A stretch of 64,000 nucleotides of DNA from contig OX419336.1 in NCBI GenBank assembly GCA_948470475.1, positions 11,622,895-11,686,894 on the forward strand, read 5' to 3'. The translations under genes and the position numbers were made by a program. Positions within the stretch are counted from its first letter, which is position 1. Each line of letters begins with the position of its first letter. The notes under the pieces are model-generated. The model did not search any database and had not been told where the DNA came from. It saw only the letters and a program-made list of their open reading frames with translations. Source of the stretch: Galaxea fascicularis. Lineage: Eukaryota > Cnidaria > Anthozoa > Scleractinia > Euphylliidae. Below are positions 22,208 to 31,465 of the stretch, one piece after another.

Positions 22208-22668
22208 AATTCATAGATAAGCCGCTTAGTAACTTTGATTTAATCAATTGGGTCAACAAATTAGGTATAAAACATTTTAGAGGTGTATTTAGCATAGACA
22301 ATTTACCAAATCAAATAAATGAACCTGAAGTTGGGATTATAAATCTTGATAATCATATTGGACCTGGCACTCATTGGGTTTGTTACAGAAATGTTGACAA
22401 ATATATATGTGAATATTTTGATTCATTCGGTTTAATAATGCCAACTAAAATACAAAAATATTTACAAACAAGCGGTGAAAAGATAATATATTGAACAGAT
22501 GAAATACAAGAAAGAGATTCTGTTTTATGTGGTTATTGGTGTCTGTATTATCTGTTAGAAAGACAAAGAGGTAAATCAATACTTGACATAATACATAATA
22601 CGGCATTTAGTCAAACAGATAAATCAGTGAACCATAGATTTATAATCAACTATTTCAAAAATATGTAA
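22069..22668 (+). pseudogene. adenovirus-type maturation cysteine protease, premature stop
   Basis: The frame is open from about 22063. The ATG at 22069 is only the first available one, and the true start is unclear because this gene overlaps the previous one. It contains KPLSNFDLINWVNKL, GVFSIDNLP, the catalytic His in GPGTHWVCY, and Asp in EYFDSFG. A TGA at about 22493 then interrupts the frame. The same frame continues with the nucleophile block VLCGYWCLYYLLE and ends at 22668. In adenoviruses and Polintons this C5/C63-type enzyme cleaves virion precursor proteins. The stop removes the catalytic Cys, so the product would be inactive. Confidence 0.8.
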
Positions 22669-22680
22669 GTCATATATATA

Positions 22681-23679
22681 ATGGTAAAATCATATTGCGT
22701 AAAATAAAAGAAACAGACTGAATGCGTTCCAGGTAGTGAACAATATGTTAAAGCAAAAAATGGACGTTTGATGATGAAATGTAAATGCTCAGAATGCGGT
22801 ATTACTAAAACTAAATTTGTGAAACAGAATAAGTTAAACTAAATGAGCCCGTACAAGCTACGGGCAATAATAATAAAACTGGCAGTGGAATTTCTATTCC
22901 ATTTCCTCTTGTTGACTTCAAGAAAATGTGGGATGTAGTCTCTGATCCAACTCTATTTAAAGGACCTGAAGTTTCTGCAAAAGAAGGACGAGAACTAATA
23001 GCTCAATACAAAAGACAGTATTCTGATTATAAAAAAAAAAGGCGGTACTCGTAGTTACGGTTCTTGGATTAAATGGAAAGGTTATGGTAGAGGATTAAAA
23101 GGAGGAAATCTGAGTAATGAGATTATATCAGGATTAACAAAAATGGGTAGACTCGGTTTATCACGAGCTATTAAATCTGATTATGCTAAGAGAAAAATAA
23201 AACAGACTGCAAATAGATATCTTGATGAAGCTCTTGATAGTTTTACATCAGATATATCCAAAAAAATATCAGGTGGTTCTGTTGATATTCATAAAGCGAT
23301 TGGCAAACTTCCAAACCAAAAAAAGAATTTACATTACCTGGACATAATTATACCGGTCCATATAATCCGCTTGAAGAACAGGTTAGATATAATCCGAAAA
23401 CTGGAGAAATATTGGAGATATATCAAACAACCGACTGGAATGACTGATGCAATAGCAATGCAACATGATGTTGATTATTCCGTTTGCAAAGATGATAAGA
23501 AATGTAAAAATAAAGCAGACAGGAAAATGGTAAAAGCTCTCGATGCTGTACCATATGATAAAAGACAATGGGGTCATTGGCTGGCTCGAAATGCAATTAA
23601 TACAAAGCAAAAACCTGGTCTTGGTGTTTCAAAAAACGGAAGAAGCCGTCGAGTAAAGAAAACTGGCAAGAAAAATTAG
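22681..23679 (+). pseudogene. DUF5679 zinc-binding module fused to a parvovirus-like phospholipase A2
   Basis: The ATG at 22681 follows a TATATATA run. The first about 50 codons have Cys pairs and a K-x-NGR-x-MM-K-C-K-C-S-E-C-G motif typical of DUF5679. A TAA at 22705 replaces an expected Cys codon. Frame changes near 22838, at an A10 run near 23031-23040, near 23320 (A7) and near 23435 then break the frame. Between the last two lies GHNYTGPYNPL (23340-23372), the calcium-binding-loop type seen in viral PLA2. DAIAMQHDVDYSVCKD follows with the catalytic His-Asp. Such PLA2 domains in parvovirus VP1 open membranes during entry. The C-terminus overlaps the integrase coding region. Confidence 0.7.
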
Positions 23680-24595
23680 CAGATGAATTACATACACCCA
23701 TAAAAAGGAAATTTACTCGGCGGCGTATTATTGTGAATCATATTGATGAAATATGGGCTGCTGATCTGGTTGAAATGCAACAATTCAACAATGGAATAAA
23801 GGTTACCGATATCTTCTTATGGTAATTGATATTTTCAGTAAATATGGTTGGATCGTTCCTTTAAAAGACAAAAAAGGTGAATCCGTCATGAATGCCTTTA
23901 AAACAATATTCAATGAAGGAAGAAAACCACAATATCTGTGGGTTGATAAAGGAAAGGAATTCTATAACAAACATTTGAAAGACTTGTTGGAGAAATATAA
24001 TATACAGATATACTCCACAGAGAATGAGGAAAAGTCCTCAGTGGTTGAAAGATGGAATCGAACAATCAAGTCCAAAATGTGGAAGCAGTTCACTGTTCAA
24101 GGTAATACACAGTATTTAGATATGTTACCCCAAATATTAAAACAGTATAATAACACAAAACATTCAAGCATAAAGATGACACCTACAGAAGCACGCAAAA
24201 AGAGCAATGAAGGAATTGTTTACTTCAATCTACATAGTGATATGGAGCAAGTAACAACTAAACCGAAATTCAAGGTTGGTGACAAGGTCGGAATATCCAA
24301 GTATAAACGGAAAGTATTCGACAAGGGTTATACACCAAATTGGACAGAAGAATTATTCATAGTAGATGAGATCCAATACACTAATCCAATCACATACAAA
24401 CTAAAAGATTTGAACAATGAAGAAATAAAAGGATCATTTTATGAACCTGAATTACTGAAAGCAAAGCAAGATGTATTCAGAATTGATAAAGTCATTCGAA
24501 GAGATTATAAAAAGAAACAAGCTTTGGTTAAATGGAAGGGATATAGTGATGATTTCAACAGTTGGATATCCTTTAAGGACTTACAAACAATCTAG
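23643..24595 (+). pseudogene. Polinton integrase (DDE, with chromodomain), one frameshift
   Basis: The open frame 23819-24595 contains IDIFSKYGWIVPLKDKKGES, LWVDKGKEFYN (second Asp) and SSVVERWNRTIKSKMW (catalytic Glu). It also has an SH3-like linker and a C-terminal chromodomain (VIRRDYKKKQALVKWKGYSD). The first Asp is in IDEIWAADLVEMQ, in another frame just upstream (to about 23803). A one-base loss near 23805 therefore separates it. The enzyme is a retroviral-like integrase that inserts the element and makes 6-bp duplications; the chromodomain may guide it to chromatin. The start is uncertain: the coding frame runs back into the phospholipase gene. Confidence 0.85.
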
Positions 24596-24606
24596 TGATA
24601 TATTAT

Positions 24607-24872
24607 ATGATAGTAACTGGTAAAGATTTTAATTTATTGAAACATAGAGCAAAGAATCTATATGGAGCAAAAGATCTTGAATATAGTAACATAAAGAATA
24701 AAAAATACGTTGTAACTCTCAAAAACGGTAAAAGAATTTTTTTATTCATAAGAATAAAGAGAGACGAAACAGGTATAGACAACGAGCATCAAAAATAACT
24801 GATAAATACGGCAATCTGACATATAACAATAAAAATACAGCTAATTATTGGGCTTATCATCTTCTATGGTAA
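24607..24872 (+). pseudogene. small basic unknown protein, frameshifted
   Basis: ATG at 24607 in a TATATTATATG context, only 12 bp after the integrase stop. About 88 residues with a frame change in a T7 run near 24735-24745. It is very rich in Lys/Arg/Asn/Tyr, with an EYSNIKNKKYVVTLKNGKRI strand pair and a C-terminal NYWAYHLLW. Small proteins of this look occur in Polinton-like viruses, but I cannot name a function. Confidence 0.4.
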
Positions 24873-24910
24873 TCATATAAATACTACCAATTTTTATCTA
24901 ACCCTATAAT

Positions 24911-25065
24911 ATGAATAAAACCATCTATTATGATTACAAGAAGGATCAATTTATAGATTTCGAAGATAGTGATTAGATTATTCTGAGGTAGATGATACTG
25001 AAAAAGATCCTGATTATAATCCTGAAACAGACGATGCTTATTATAGCGATTCTGATTTGAAATAA
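24911..25065 (+). pseudogene. small acidic unknown ORF, frameshifted
   Basis: ATG at 24911 after CCTATAATATG. The Asp/Tyr-rich product (YYDYKKDQFIDFEDSD) hits a stop at about 24975. The next frame continues the same composition (EKDPDYNPETDDAYYSDSDL) to 25065. Too short for homology; the matched composition across the break supports one broken gene. Confidence 0.35.
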
Positions 25066-25079
25066 TGTAATAATTATAT

Positions 25080-25280
25080 ATGGATAACGAAATTACTCGT
25101 AGTCATAGAACACATGTAGCTCGAAAGATATTCTTTCTGGATGATAATGATTTGCCTTCAAAGAAGATGTCAGCAAGAACTCTTGAAAAACTGGAGAATA
25201 AGATATTATACCTTGAAAATATCGTAAAACAGTTACAAGAACAGAATATATGTCTGGATAATAAAATCAATTCTTTATAA
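25080..25280 (+). CDS. small coiled-coil protein
   Basis: 66 residues, intact, ATG after ATTATATATGG. A short basic N-terminus with HVARKIFFLDDNDLP is followed by a heptad pattern (LEKLENKILYLENIVKQLQE) typical of a two-stranded coiled coil. No family recognised. It could be an oligomerisation or transcription-related peptide. Confidence 0.4.
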   Translation: MDNEITRSHRTHVARKIFFLDDNDLPSKKMSARTLEKLENKILYLENIVKQLQEQNICLDNKINSL

Positions 25281-25398
25281 TTTCTCTTCTGAATTTTTAT
25301 CTAATCTATATATAAGTAATTATCAATTTGTCTGATTTTTGTCATATATGACAAAGATAGCATTTCTATTCTGATCATATTTTATGTAACTCTTTATT

Positions 25399-25865
25399 AT
25401 GATGTTAGATACTGATATAATACTTATACAATTATTAAACATTTCTATTCAGATGCTTGATTTGGATTTTCCTGATAGAGCAACAGATATATTCAAGGAA
25501 AAATTGGATATTGTCAGATGTATGACAATTCAGGCAATATATCTATTAAAACAGATAGATGAAACAGATAGAAAAGAACGGAATATATTACAAGTATCAA
25601 GATTAATAAGAGGGTACTATCAGAGATTCTCTTTAAAAATTACCTTCAGACTTATAATCTTACAAAACAATATCAGAAAAAGCTTGTCTTTGTTCCTCTT
25701 AAAATGGCATATAGATGTTTTACAAATACGTTTTATGAGTTTAAGAACATGTATCTGAACAGAATTGATGATCTTAATGCAGGTATCATTAATGAAATTA
25801 TCTATGACGAGTATACAGACATGAAAATACTTGATGAATTAAAATTTATTGTTGAAATAGATTAA
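25399..25865 (+). pseudogene. unknown helical protein, frameshifted
   Basis: The ATG at 25399 begins a Leu/Ile-rich helical frame (MMLDTDIILIQLLNISIQML; VSRLIRGYYQ). It loses its composition after about 25630. The third frame then reads sensibly (KNYLQTYNLTKQYQKKLVF, DDLNAGIINEIIYDEYTDM) to a stop at 25863-25865. That places a frameshift in the A-run near 25635. About 155 residues if whole. No family recognised. Confidence 0.4.
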
Positions 25866-25898
25866 AACTATTAAAGAAATAATCAAATTAAATATTAT

Positions 25899-26249
25899 AT
25901 GAAAAAACAATGCATGATTTTCCATACAGATAAAATGTATTTGCATACTCATTGTTATAAAATTAACGGAAAACTATGGTTCAATGTTTTCGAATTAGAA
26001 TGTATTTTTTATCATACTGTTGATATTACTGCTATTAGTTATTCAATTCAGAGAAATTACGGATATAAGACAATATTCGGAAATTATAAAAACATGATTC
26101 CTGTAATATTTATTAAAAAAGATTCTTTTATAAAATTCTTTCCGATTCTGTTCAATGCAAGAGGTCACGATAAGATATCTCAAAAATTGTTATATTTTTA
26201 TACTTATTTGAAAAACAGAATGAATTATTCCATAGAACAGGGGATTTAA
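25899..26249 (+). CDS. unknown protein, possibly BRO/KilA-related
   Basis: 116 residues, intact, ATG after AAATATTATATG. The sequence KINGKLWFNVFELECIFYHT has the look of the first strand-helix of a BRO-N domain (gene product followed by W/F and a helix), and YSIQRNYG follows. Because the next gene is a clear BRO-N protein, this could be a divergent duplicate. The resemblance is weak and I rate it as a guess. Confidence 0.35.
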   Translation: MKKQCMIFHTDKMYLHTHCYKINGKLWFNVFELECIFYHTVDITAISYSIQRNYGYKTIFGNYKNMIPVIFIKKDSFIKFFPILFNARGHDKISQKLLYFYTYLKNRMNYSIEQGI

Positions 26250-26292
26250 AGGATGCGTTCAAAAGATATAAAAAATGTTAATATAATAATAT

Positions 26293-27085
26293 ATGGAAAT
26301 GCAAAAGAGAAATTTATAAGAATAATCAACTAAATGTTGAAATTAATTGTTATGTTGATAAGAATAATCAGATATGGTTTAGAGGAAAAGACATAGCTTT
26401 AATTCTTGGATATGAAAATACTAGACAAGCAATTCGAAATAATGTAAATATTGATGACAAAAAATTAACAGAAATTGAAATCGAATCTAAGGAGTCTGAA
26501 AAAGGGGGGCTATTGTATAGCCCCCCATCTAAGAAGCTTAAAATTAAATGTCTCTTCATAAATGAATCCGGTTTTTATTCCTTAATATTATCATCTAAAA
26601 AACCACTAGCCAAAGAATTCAAACATTGGGTTACAAGTAAGGTTTTACCATCAATAAGAAAATACGGATATTATAAACCAAATAGTAATAAATTATCTAT
26701 TGAAAACGAAAATGATCTGCATTATAAAGTTGTGGATTTTATTAGAAAAAAATATCCCGAATCACTACTCATTGCAGGATTAGGAGAAAACCAAAGAACA
26801 GAAAACATTAGATTATCATCTTGGAAGAAAGGTTATATGAGTGGTCAATGTGATCTCATGGTAATGAACCCAACAGCTAAAACTAACTCATTTTGTATTG
26901 AATTTAAATCTCCTACCGGTAACTATCAAGTATCTCAAAAACAGCTTCATATGAAAGAAATGTATGAGAAAAACAAATGCAGATATTTACTGAGTAATTG
27001 TTATGATGATATAATATTTGAAGTTATTAAACATATGGCAGAAAGTAATAGATACATTAAAAGAAGACAACAAAGACAAAAATAG
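26293..27085 (+). pseudogene. BRO-N domain fused to a PD-(D/E)XK (VRR-NUC-like) nuclease, early frameshift
   Basis: The ATG at 26293 follows AATATAATAATATATGG. A one-base frame change before about 26330 puts the rest in the frame that runs to 27085. BRO-N features are IWFRGKDIALILGYENTRQA, INESGFYSLIL and FKHWVTSKVLPSIRKYGYY. A second domain follows with QCDLMVM (Asp) and CIEFKSPTGNYQVSQKQLH (Glu-x-Lys), the core of PD-(D/E)XK nucleases as in VRR-NUC. BRO-N domains bind DNA in large DNA viruses. The fusion suggests a DNA-binding endonuclease acting in repair, recombination or competition with other DNA. The role is inferred from motifs. Confidence 0.65.
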
Positions 27086-27204
27086 TTTTATAACTAATAT
27101 TTTTATATTTCTAATAATTTATTTACTTATATTATTAGAATTTTATTTAATACTTATAGTGCGTTCAAAAAGGCTTAAAGAAATATTACTATACATTATT
27201 ATAA

Positions 27205-30200
27205 ATGGGAAATAAAATTAAAAATATGATCTCACCATATAGTATGAATAAAAGAGATCTAAAAAAATTGAGAAAATCTGAATTAATTAATCTGTTATTG
27301 AAACAGAATGATAAGAAGAAGCCTGAAACTAAATCAGTACCAAAACTAAGGAAGCCAATTCCCACTCCAAGAAAGAGTGTCAAACAGATGGTGCATGATT
27401 ATGAAAACAACATAATTCTTCCACCATTAGAATTTAGGGATAAACCAGTTCCAATGCCAAGGACTAAAAAACCGGTACCACCACCAAGAACCAAGACAGA
27501 GCAAACAGATAAAGCTCTAAAAGGTTATACCAATTCTTACAAAATCAACATCAAAAACAAAAAAGATCCACTAGTTCAACTACAAAATACAAGAACAGCT
27601 GTTGCATACCATATTATAAATACACTAACATCAATGAAAGGACTAAAATTTGTTGAAACATTGAAAGTAACATTCACAAAAATATCAGATGGAGAAACAA
27701 TTTATAAGACAGCTTATTTCAACAGTCAAACTCAGACTATCACAAATAATCCAGAAATTGCTGAATCACTTGAAGTATCCAAACAAAATATATTAAATAA
27801 AGTTGCAGTTTGGATTTCTGAGGGATCAGGTTGGACAATTCAATCAGTTGATAATCATTATCTCAATGTGGTAAAATATAAACCGATGAAAGGTTCTTCA
27901 TACATCAAATTGCCACAATAACTAAGAAACAGTGCAAAAGGTTTGATAAACATGAAAAATGAGGACAATGAATGCTTCAGATGGTGTCATATCAGACATT
28001 TAAACCCCCAAACTAAAGACCCACAGAGAATCAAAAAAGTCGACAAGGCTTTTATTGAAAATCTCAATTATTCAGGAGTTGAATTTCCAGTCACCACAAA
28101 ACAGTATAACAAAATGGAAAAGCAAAATGAGATTAACATTACTGTTTTCGGTTATGAAGACAAACAACCATACCCCATTTATATTTCAAAAGAAAAGAAT
28201 GAAGATTGTTTGAATCTATTATTGATTACAGAAAATGAAAACAAACATTACGTATTAATAAAAGACTTCAATAAATTCATGTACAATCAAACAAAACACA
28301 AAGAGAGGAAACATTTCTGTATGCATTGTTTGCAATGCTTCAGCTCTGAAAAAGTATTAGCCAATCATAAAGAAAACTGCATCCAAGTAAATGGCACACA
28401 AGCGATAAGAATGCCAACTAAAGACGACAATATATTAAAATTCAATAATTTCCACAAACAACTACCAGTGCCATTTGTAATATATACAGATTTTGAAGCT
28501 ATCACACAAAAAATACATGGTTGTCAACCAAATGATGATAAATCATATACAGAGGCATATCAGAAGCATGTAGACTGTGGTTATGGATATAAGGTCGTTT
28601 GTTGTTATGATGATAAATATAGTAAACCAGCAAAATTTACAGAGGTGAAAAAGCTGTTTACAAATTTATGGAAGCTATGTTAGATGAAATTAAATATTGT
28701 AAAAAAGTTATGAAAAAAGAATTCAACAAACCACTGAAAATGAAAAAAGAGGATGAAGAGAAATTCCAAAAAGCCGATGAATGCCATATCTGTAATAAAA
28801 ATATAATAAAACCGATGTAAGAGTTAGAGACCATTGTCATATCACTGGTGTGTATCGTGGTTCAGCTCACCAAGATTGCAATCTCAACTTTCAAATAAGT
28901 GATAAAATTCCTGTAATATTTCATAACCTCCGAGGATACGACAGTCACTTCATAATGCAAGAGATCGGTGAAATAGTCAAAAAATAGACATATACAAATA
29001 AGAAAGGTGAAAAGTGTCAAATGAACATCAATGCAATTCCTAATAACATGGAGAAATACATGGCATTCATGCTTGGTAATCATCTAACCTTCATTGACAG
29101 TTTCCAGTTTATGAGCTCAAGTCTGGAAAAACTGGTGAGTAATCTACCAAAAGATTAATTAAAATATACATCTCAAAACTTCAAAAATAAAAAGCTTGAT
29201 TTAATGTCTCAAAAAGGAGTTTATCCATATGACTTCATGGATAGCTTTGATCGATTCAGTGAAAAGCTACCACCAAAAGAAGAATTTTACAGCATCCTGA
29301 ATAATGAGCATATAACAGATGAAGATTATAAACATGCTCAAAATGTGTGGAATACATTCTCTCTCAAAAATATGGGTGAGTACCATGACTTATATCTCAA
29401 ATCTGACATCCTTCTGTTAGCTGATGTTTTTGAAAACTTCAGGAAAACTTGTTTAGAATACTATAAACTTGACCCATGTCATTGCTTCACAAGTCCTGGT
29501 CTGAGCTGGGACGCTATGCTGAAAATGACTAATATTAAACTAGAGCTTATGACTGGTGTAGATATGTTTCAATTCATTGAGAAGGGTATGCGTGGAGGTA
29601 TCAGTTACATAGCCAACCGATATGGAGAGGCAAATAATAAATACATGAAAAAACATGATGAGAAGGCGCCCTCAAAGTATATTATGTATTTAGATGCTAA
29701 TAATCTATACGGCTGGACTATGAGTCGGTATCTACCAACAGGTGGTTTCAAATGGTTGACTGAAAAACAAATCAATAATCTAAACCTTACCAAATACGAA
29801 GAAGACAGTAATAAGGGTTTGATACTTGAAGTCGACCTAGAATATCCAGAAGAATTGCATAATCTTCATAATGATTATCCTTTAGCATCGGAAAAGCTCA
29901 AAGTAACTGAAAATATGTTGTCAGAATATTGCAAAAAATTGCGAATAAATATAAAATATCAACAGGTTTGGTACACAAACTAATTCCAACATTGAGTAAA
30001 AAGGAAAAATATGTGCTTCATTACAGGAACCTTCAACTGTATACAGATCTCGGTTTAAAAATAACTAAAGTCCATCGAATACTTGAATTTAGTCAGTCCG
30101 CATGGTTGAAGCAATACATTGACTTCAATACACAGAAAAGAACTAATGCCAAAAATGCTTTCGAGAAAGACTTCTTCAAACTTAAGAACAACAGCGTATT

Positions 30201-30948
30201 CGGAAAAACGATGGAAAATATCAGAAAGCGAGTAGACGTCAGATTGGTAACTGATGAAAAGAAACTATTAAAAATGGCGGCTAAACCTACTTATGTGAGT
30301 AGTAAAATCTTTAACGAAAATCTGGTTGCTGTGCATAAGATAAAAGAAACACTTACCCTTAACAGGCCAGCATATGTGGGTATGTGCATCTTGGATTTAA
30401 GCAAGACGTTAATGTACGATTTGCATTATAATTACATCAAACAAAAATACGCTAGAGAAGCGAAATTATTATTCACAGACACAGACAGCTTGACATATGA
30501 GATCGGAACAAAAGATGTTTACAATGACTTCTGGAGGGATAAAAACAGATTCGATAACAGTGATTACCCCGAGAACTCGCCGTATTTTGATAAGACGAAT
30601 AAAAAAGTAATTGGTAAATTTAAAGATGAGGCGGCTGGTATTCCAATAACTGAATTCGTCGGATTGAGATCGAAAATGTATAGTTATATGAAACACAACC
30701 AAAATGGAGGACAGACTGCTAAAGGAATTAAAAAATATATTATTAAGGAAAACATCACACATGAAAATTACAAACAAACTTTATTAGGAAATAAACAAAT
30801 GTATCACACCATGAAAACCATAAGAAGTCAAAACCATAAATTAGGGAATTATGAAATCAATAAAGTATCACTCAGCTGTTTCGATGACAAGCGGTATATT
30901 CATGATAATGGTTTGACAAGTTATGCTTACGGCCACTATAAAATCTAA
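27205..30948 (+). pseudogene. protein-primed DNA polymerase B (pPolB), with several stops and frameshifts
   Basis: ATG at 27205; about 1240 codons if whole. The N-terminus is Pro-rich (PIPTPRKS, PVPPPRTK), then a domain with GETIYKTAYF and SEGSGWTIQSVDNHY. A TAA at 27919 is in frame with the continuation to 28683. A C2H2 finger (HFCMHCLQCF...H..C) precedes exonuclease motif I (IYTDFEAI, near 28480). Frame changes follow near 28675 and 28800. Exo II is NLRGYDSHFIMQ near 28930, and stops lie at 28985 and 29156. Pol motif A is YLDANNLYGW (near 29690). A frame change near 29935 precedes KLKNNSVFGKTMEN (motif B) and FTDTDSLTYE (motif C). The enzyme copies the linear genome using a terminal-protein primer. 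Confidence 0.92.
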
Positions 30949-31346
30949 ATTGCCCTGTTAACTGCTGACGTCACGCCACAGCTGTGGTGTTTTATCGCTA
31001 ACATCATTCAAACCATAACCTTTAATCTCGACGACAAACTTTACTGGTAAACTTTACTAACAAACTTTACTTCAAAAACAAGTTCACCTGATGGTCATAT
31101 GACAATCATATGACCTTGAATACAATAGCTATAGGTGATGACTCATTTTACAGGGGGTTTCCCTATTTTTCCGAAAAAGTCACGCTTGGTGATTTTTTCG
31201 AGAAAGTCACGCATTTGAAAAAATATATAGATTGCCAAAATTTGGTTATAAGTTGGGTTGGTATCAACACAGTACCGTACGGTTATTAACAAACCAAAGT
31301 CATGACGTCACGCCACAGCTGTGGCGGCCAATATTCCATTAATTTT
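30949..31346. repeat. right subterminal region with direct repeats and palindromes
   Basis: Non-coding. A 22-bp unit starting TGACGTCACGCC occurs exactly at 30966-30987 and 31303-31324. It contains TGACGTCA (CRE-like) and CAGCTG (E-box) palindromes. GGTCATATGA (31093-31102) and TCATATGACC (31106-31115) form a perfect 10-bp hairpin. AAACTTTACT occurs three times near 31035-31072. These could be transcription or replication signals; that is inference. Confidence 0.7.
31202..31267 (-). repeat. internal diverged copy of the terminal repeat
   Basis: This stretch matches the inner half of the right terminal repeat in the same orientation (shared core ATATATAGATTGCC, then AGTTGGGTTGGTATCAA). It also matches the sequence just inside the left terminal repeat (GAAAGTCACGCATTT). 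It therefore bridges two parts that are contiguous at the left end but separated at the right. Confidence 0.75.
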
Positions 31347-31459
31347 TAAAATATATAGATTGCCAAAATTTAGTCATAAGTTGGGTTGGTATCAAGCATA
31401 AAACATTTGTTATCCATTAATTGGAAAAATGCTTTGGTACCCCCAACTATATAACTACT
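31347..31459 (-). repeat. Polinton right terminal inverted repeat
   Basis: Reverse complement of 11290-11402 with one difference. It ends in CT, giving the AG...CT ends of the family, and is followed by ATCGAT (31460-31465). Confidence 0.9.
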
Positions 31460-31465
31460 ATCGAT
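31460..31465. other. Polinton target-site duplication, right copy
   Basis: ATCGAT, differing at one base from ATCAAT at the left end. Confidence 0.7.

Larger units (their letters stand above)
11290..31459 (+). mobile_element. Maverick/Polinton (adintovirus-like) element, complete ends, decayed genes
   Basis: A 20,170-bp unit starting AGTAGTTATATAG and ending with its reverse complement, with 113-bp terminal inverted repeats differing at one position and a 6-bp target duplication with one mismatch. The content defines the family: protein-primed DNA polymerase B, DDE integrase with chromodomain, A32/FtsK-type packaging ATPase, adenovirus-type cysteine protease and double-jelly-roll major capsid protein. 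Base composition is clearly more AT-rich than the host flanks. Genes run outwards from a divergent promoter near 17735. Almost every gene has a frameshift or stop, so this copy cannot make a full protein set. Strand is given by the polymerase and integrase. Confidence 0.95.

Noticed and set aside
31093..31115. Palindrome as a CRISPR-type repeat or bacterial operator
   Set aside because: Single occurrence in a eukaryotic integrated element; described only as a hairpin in the right subterminal region.
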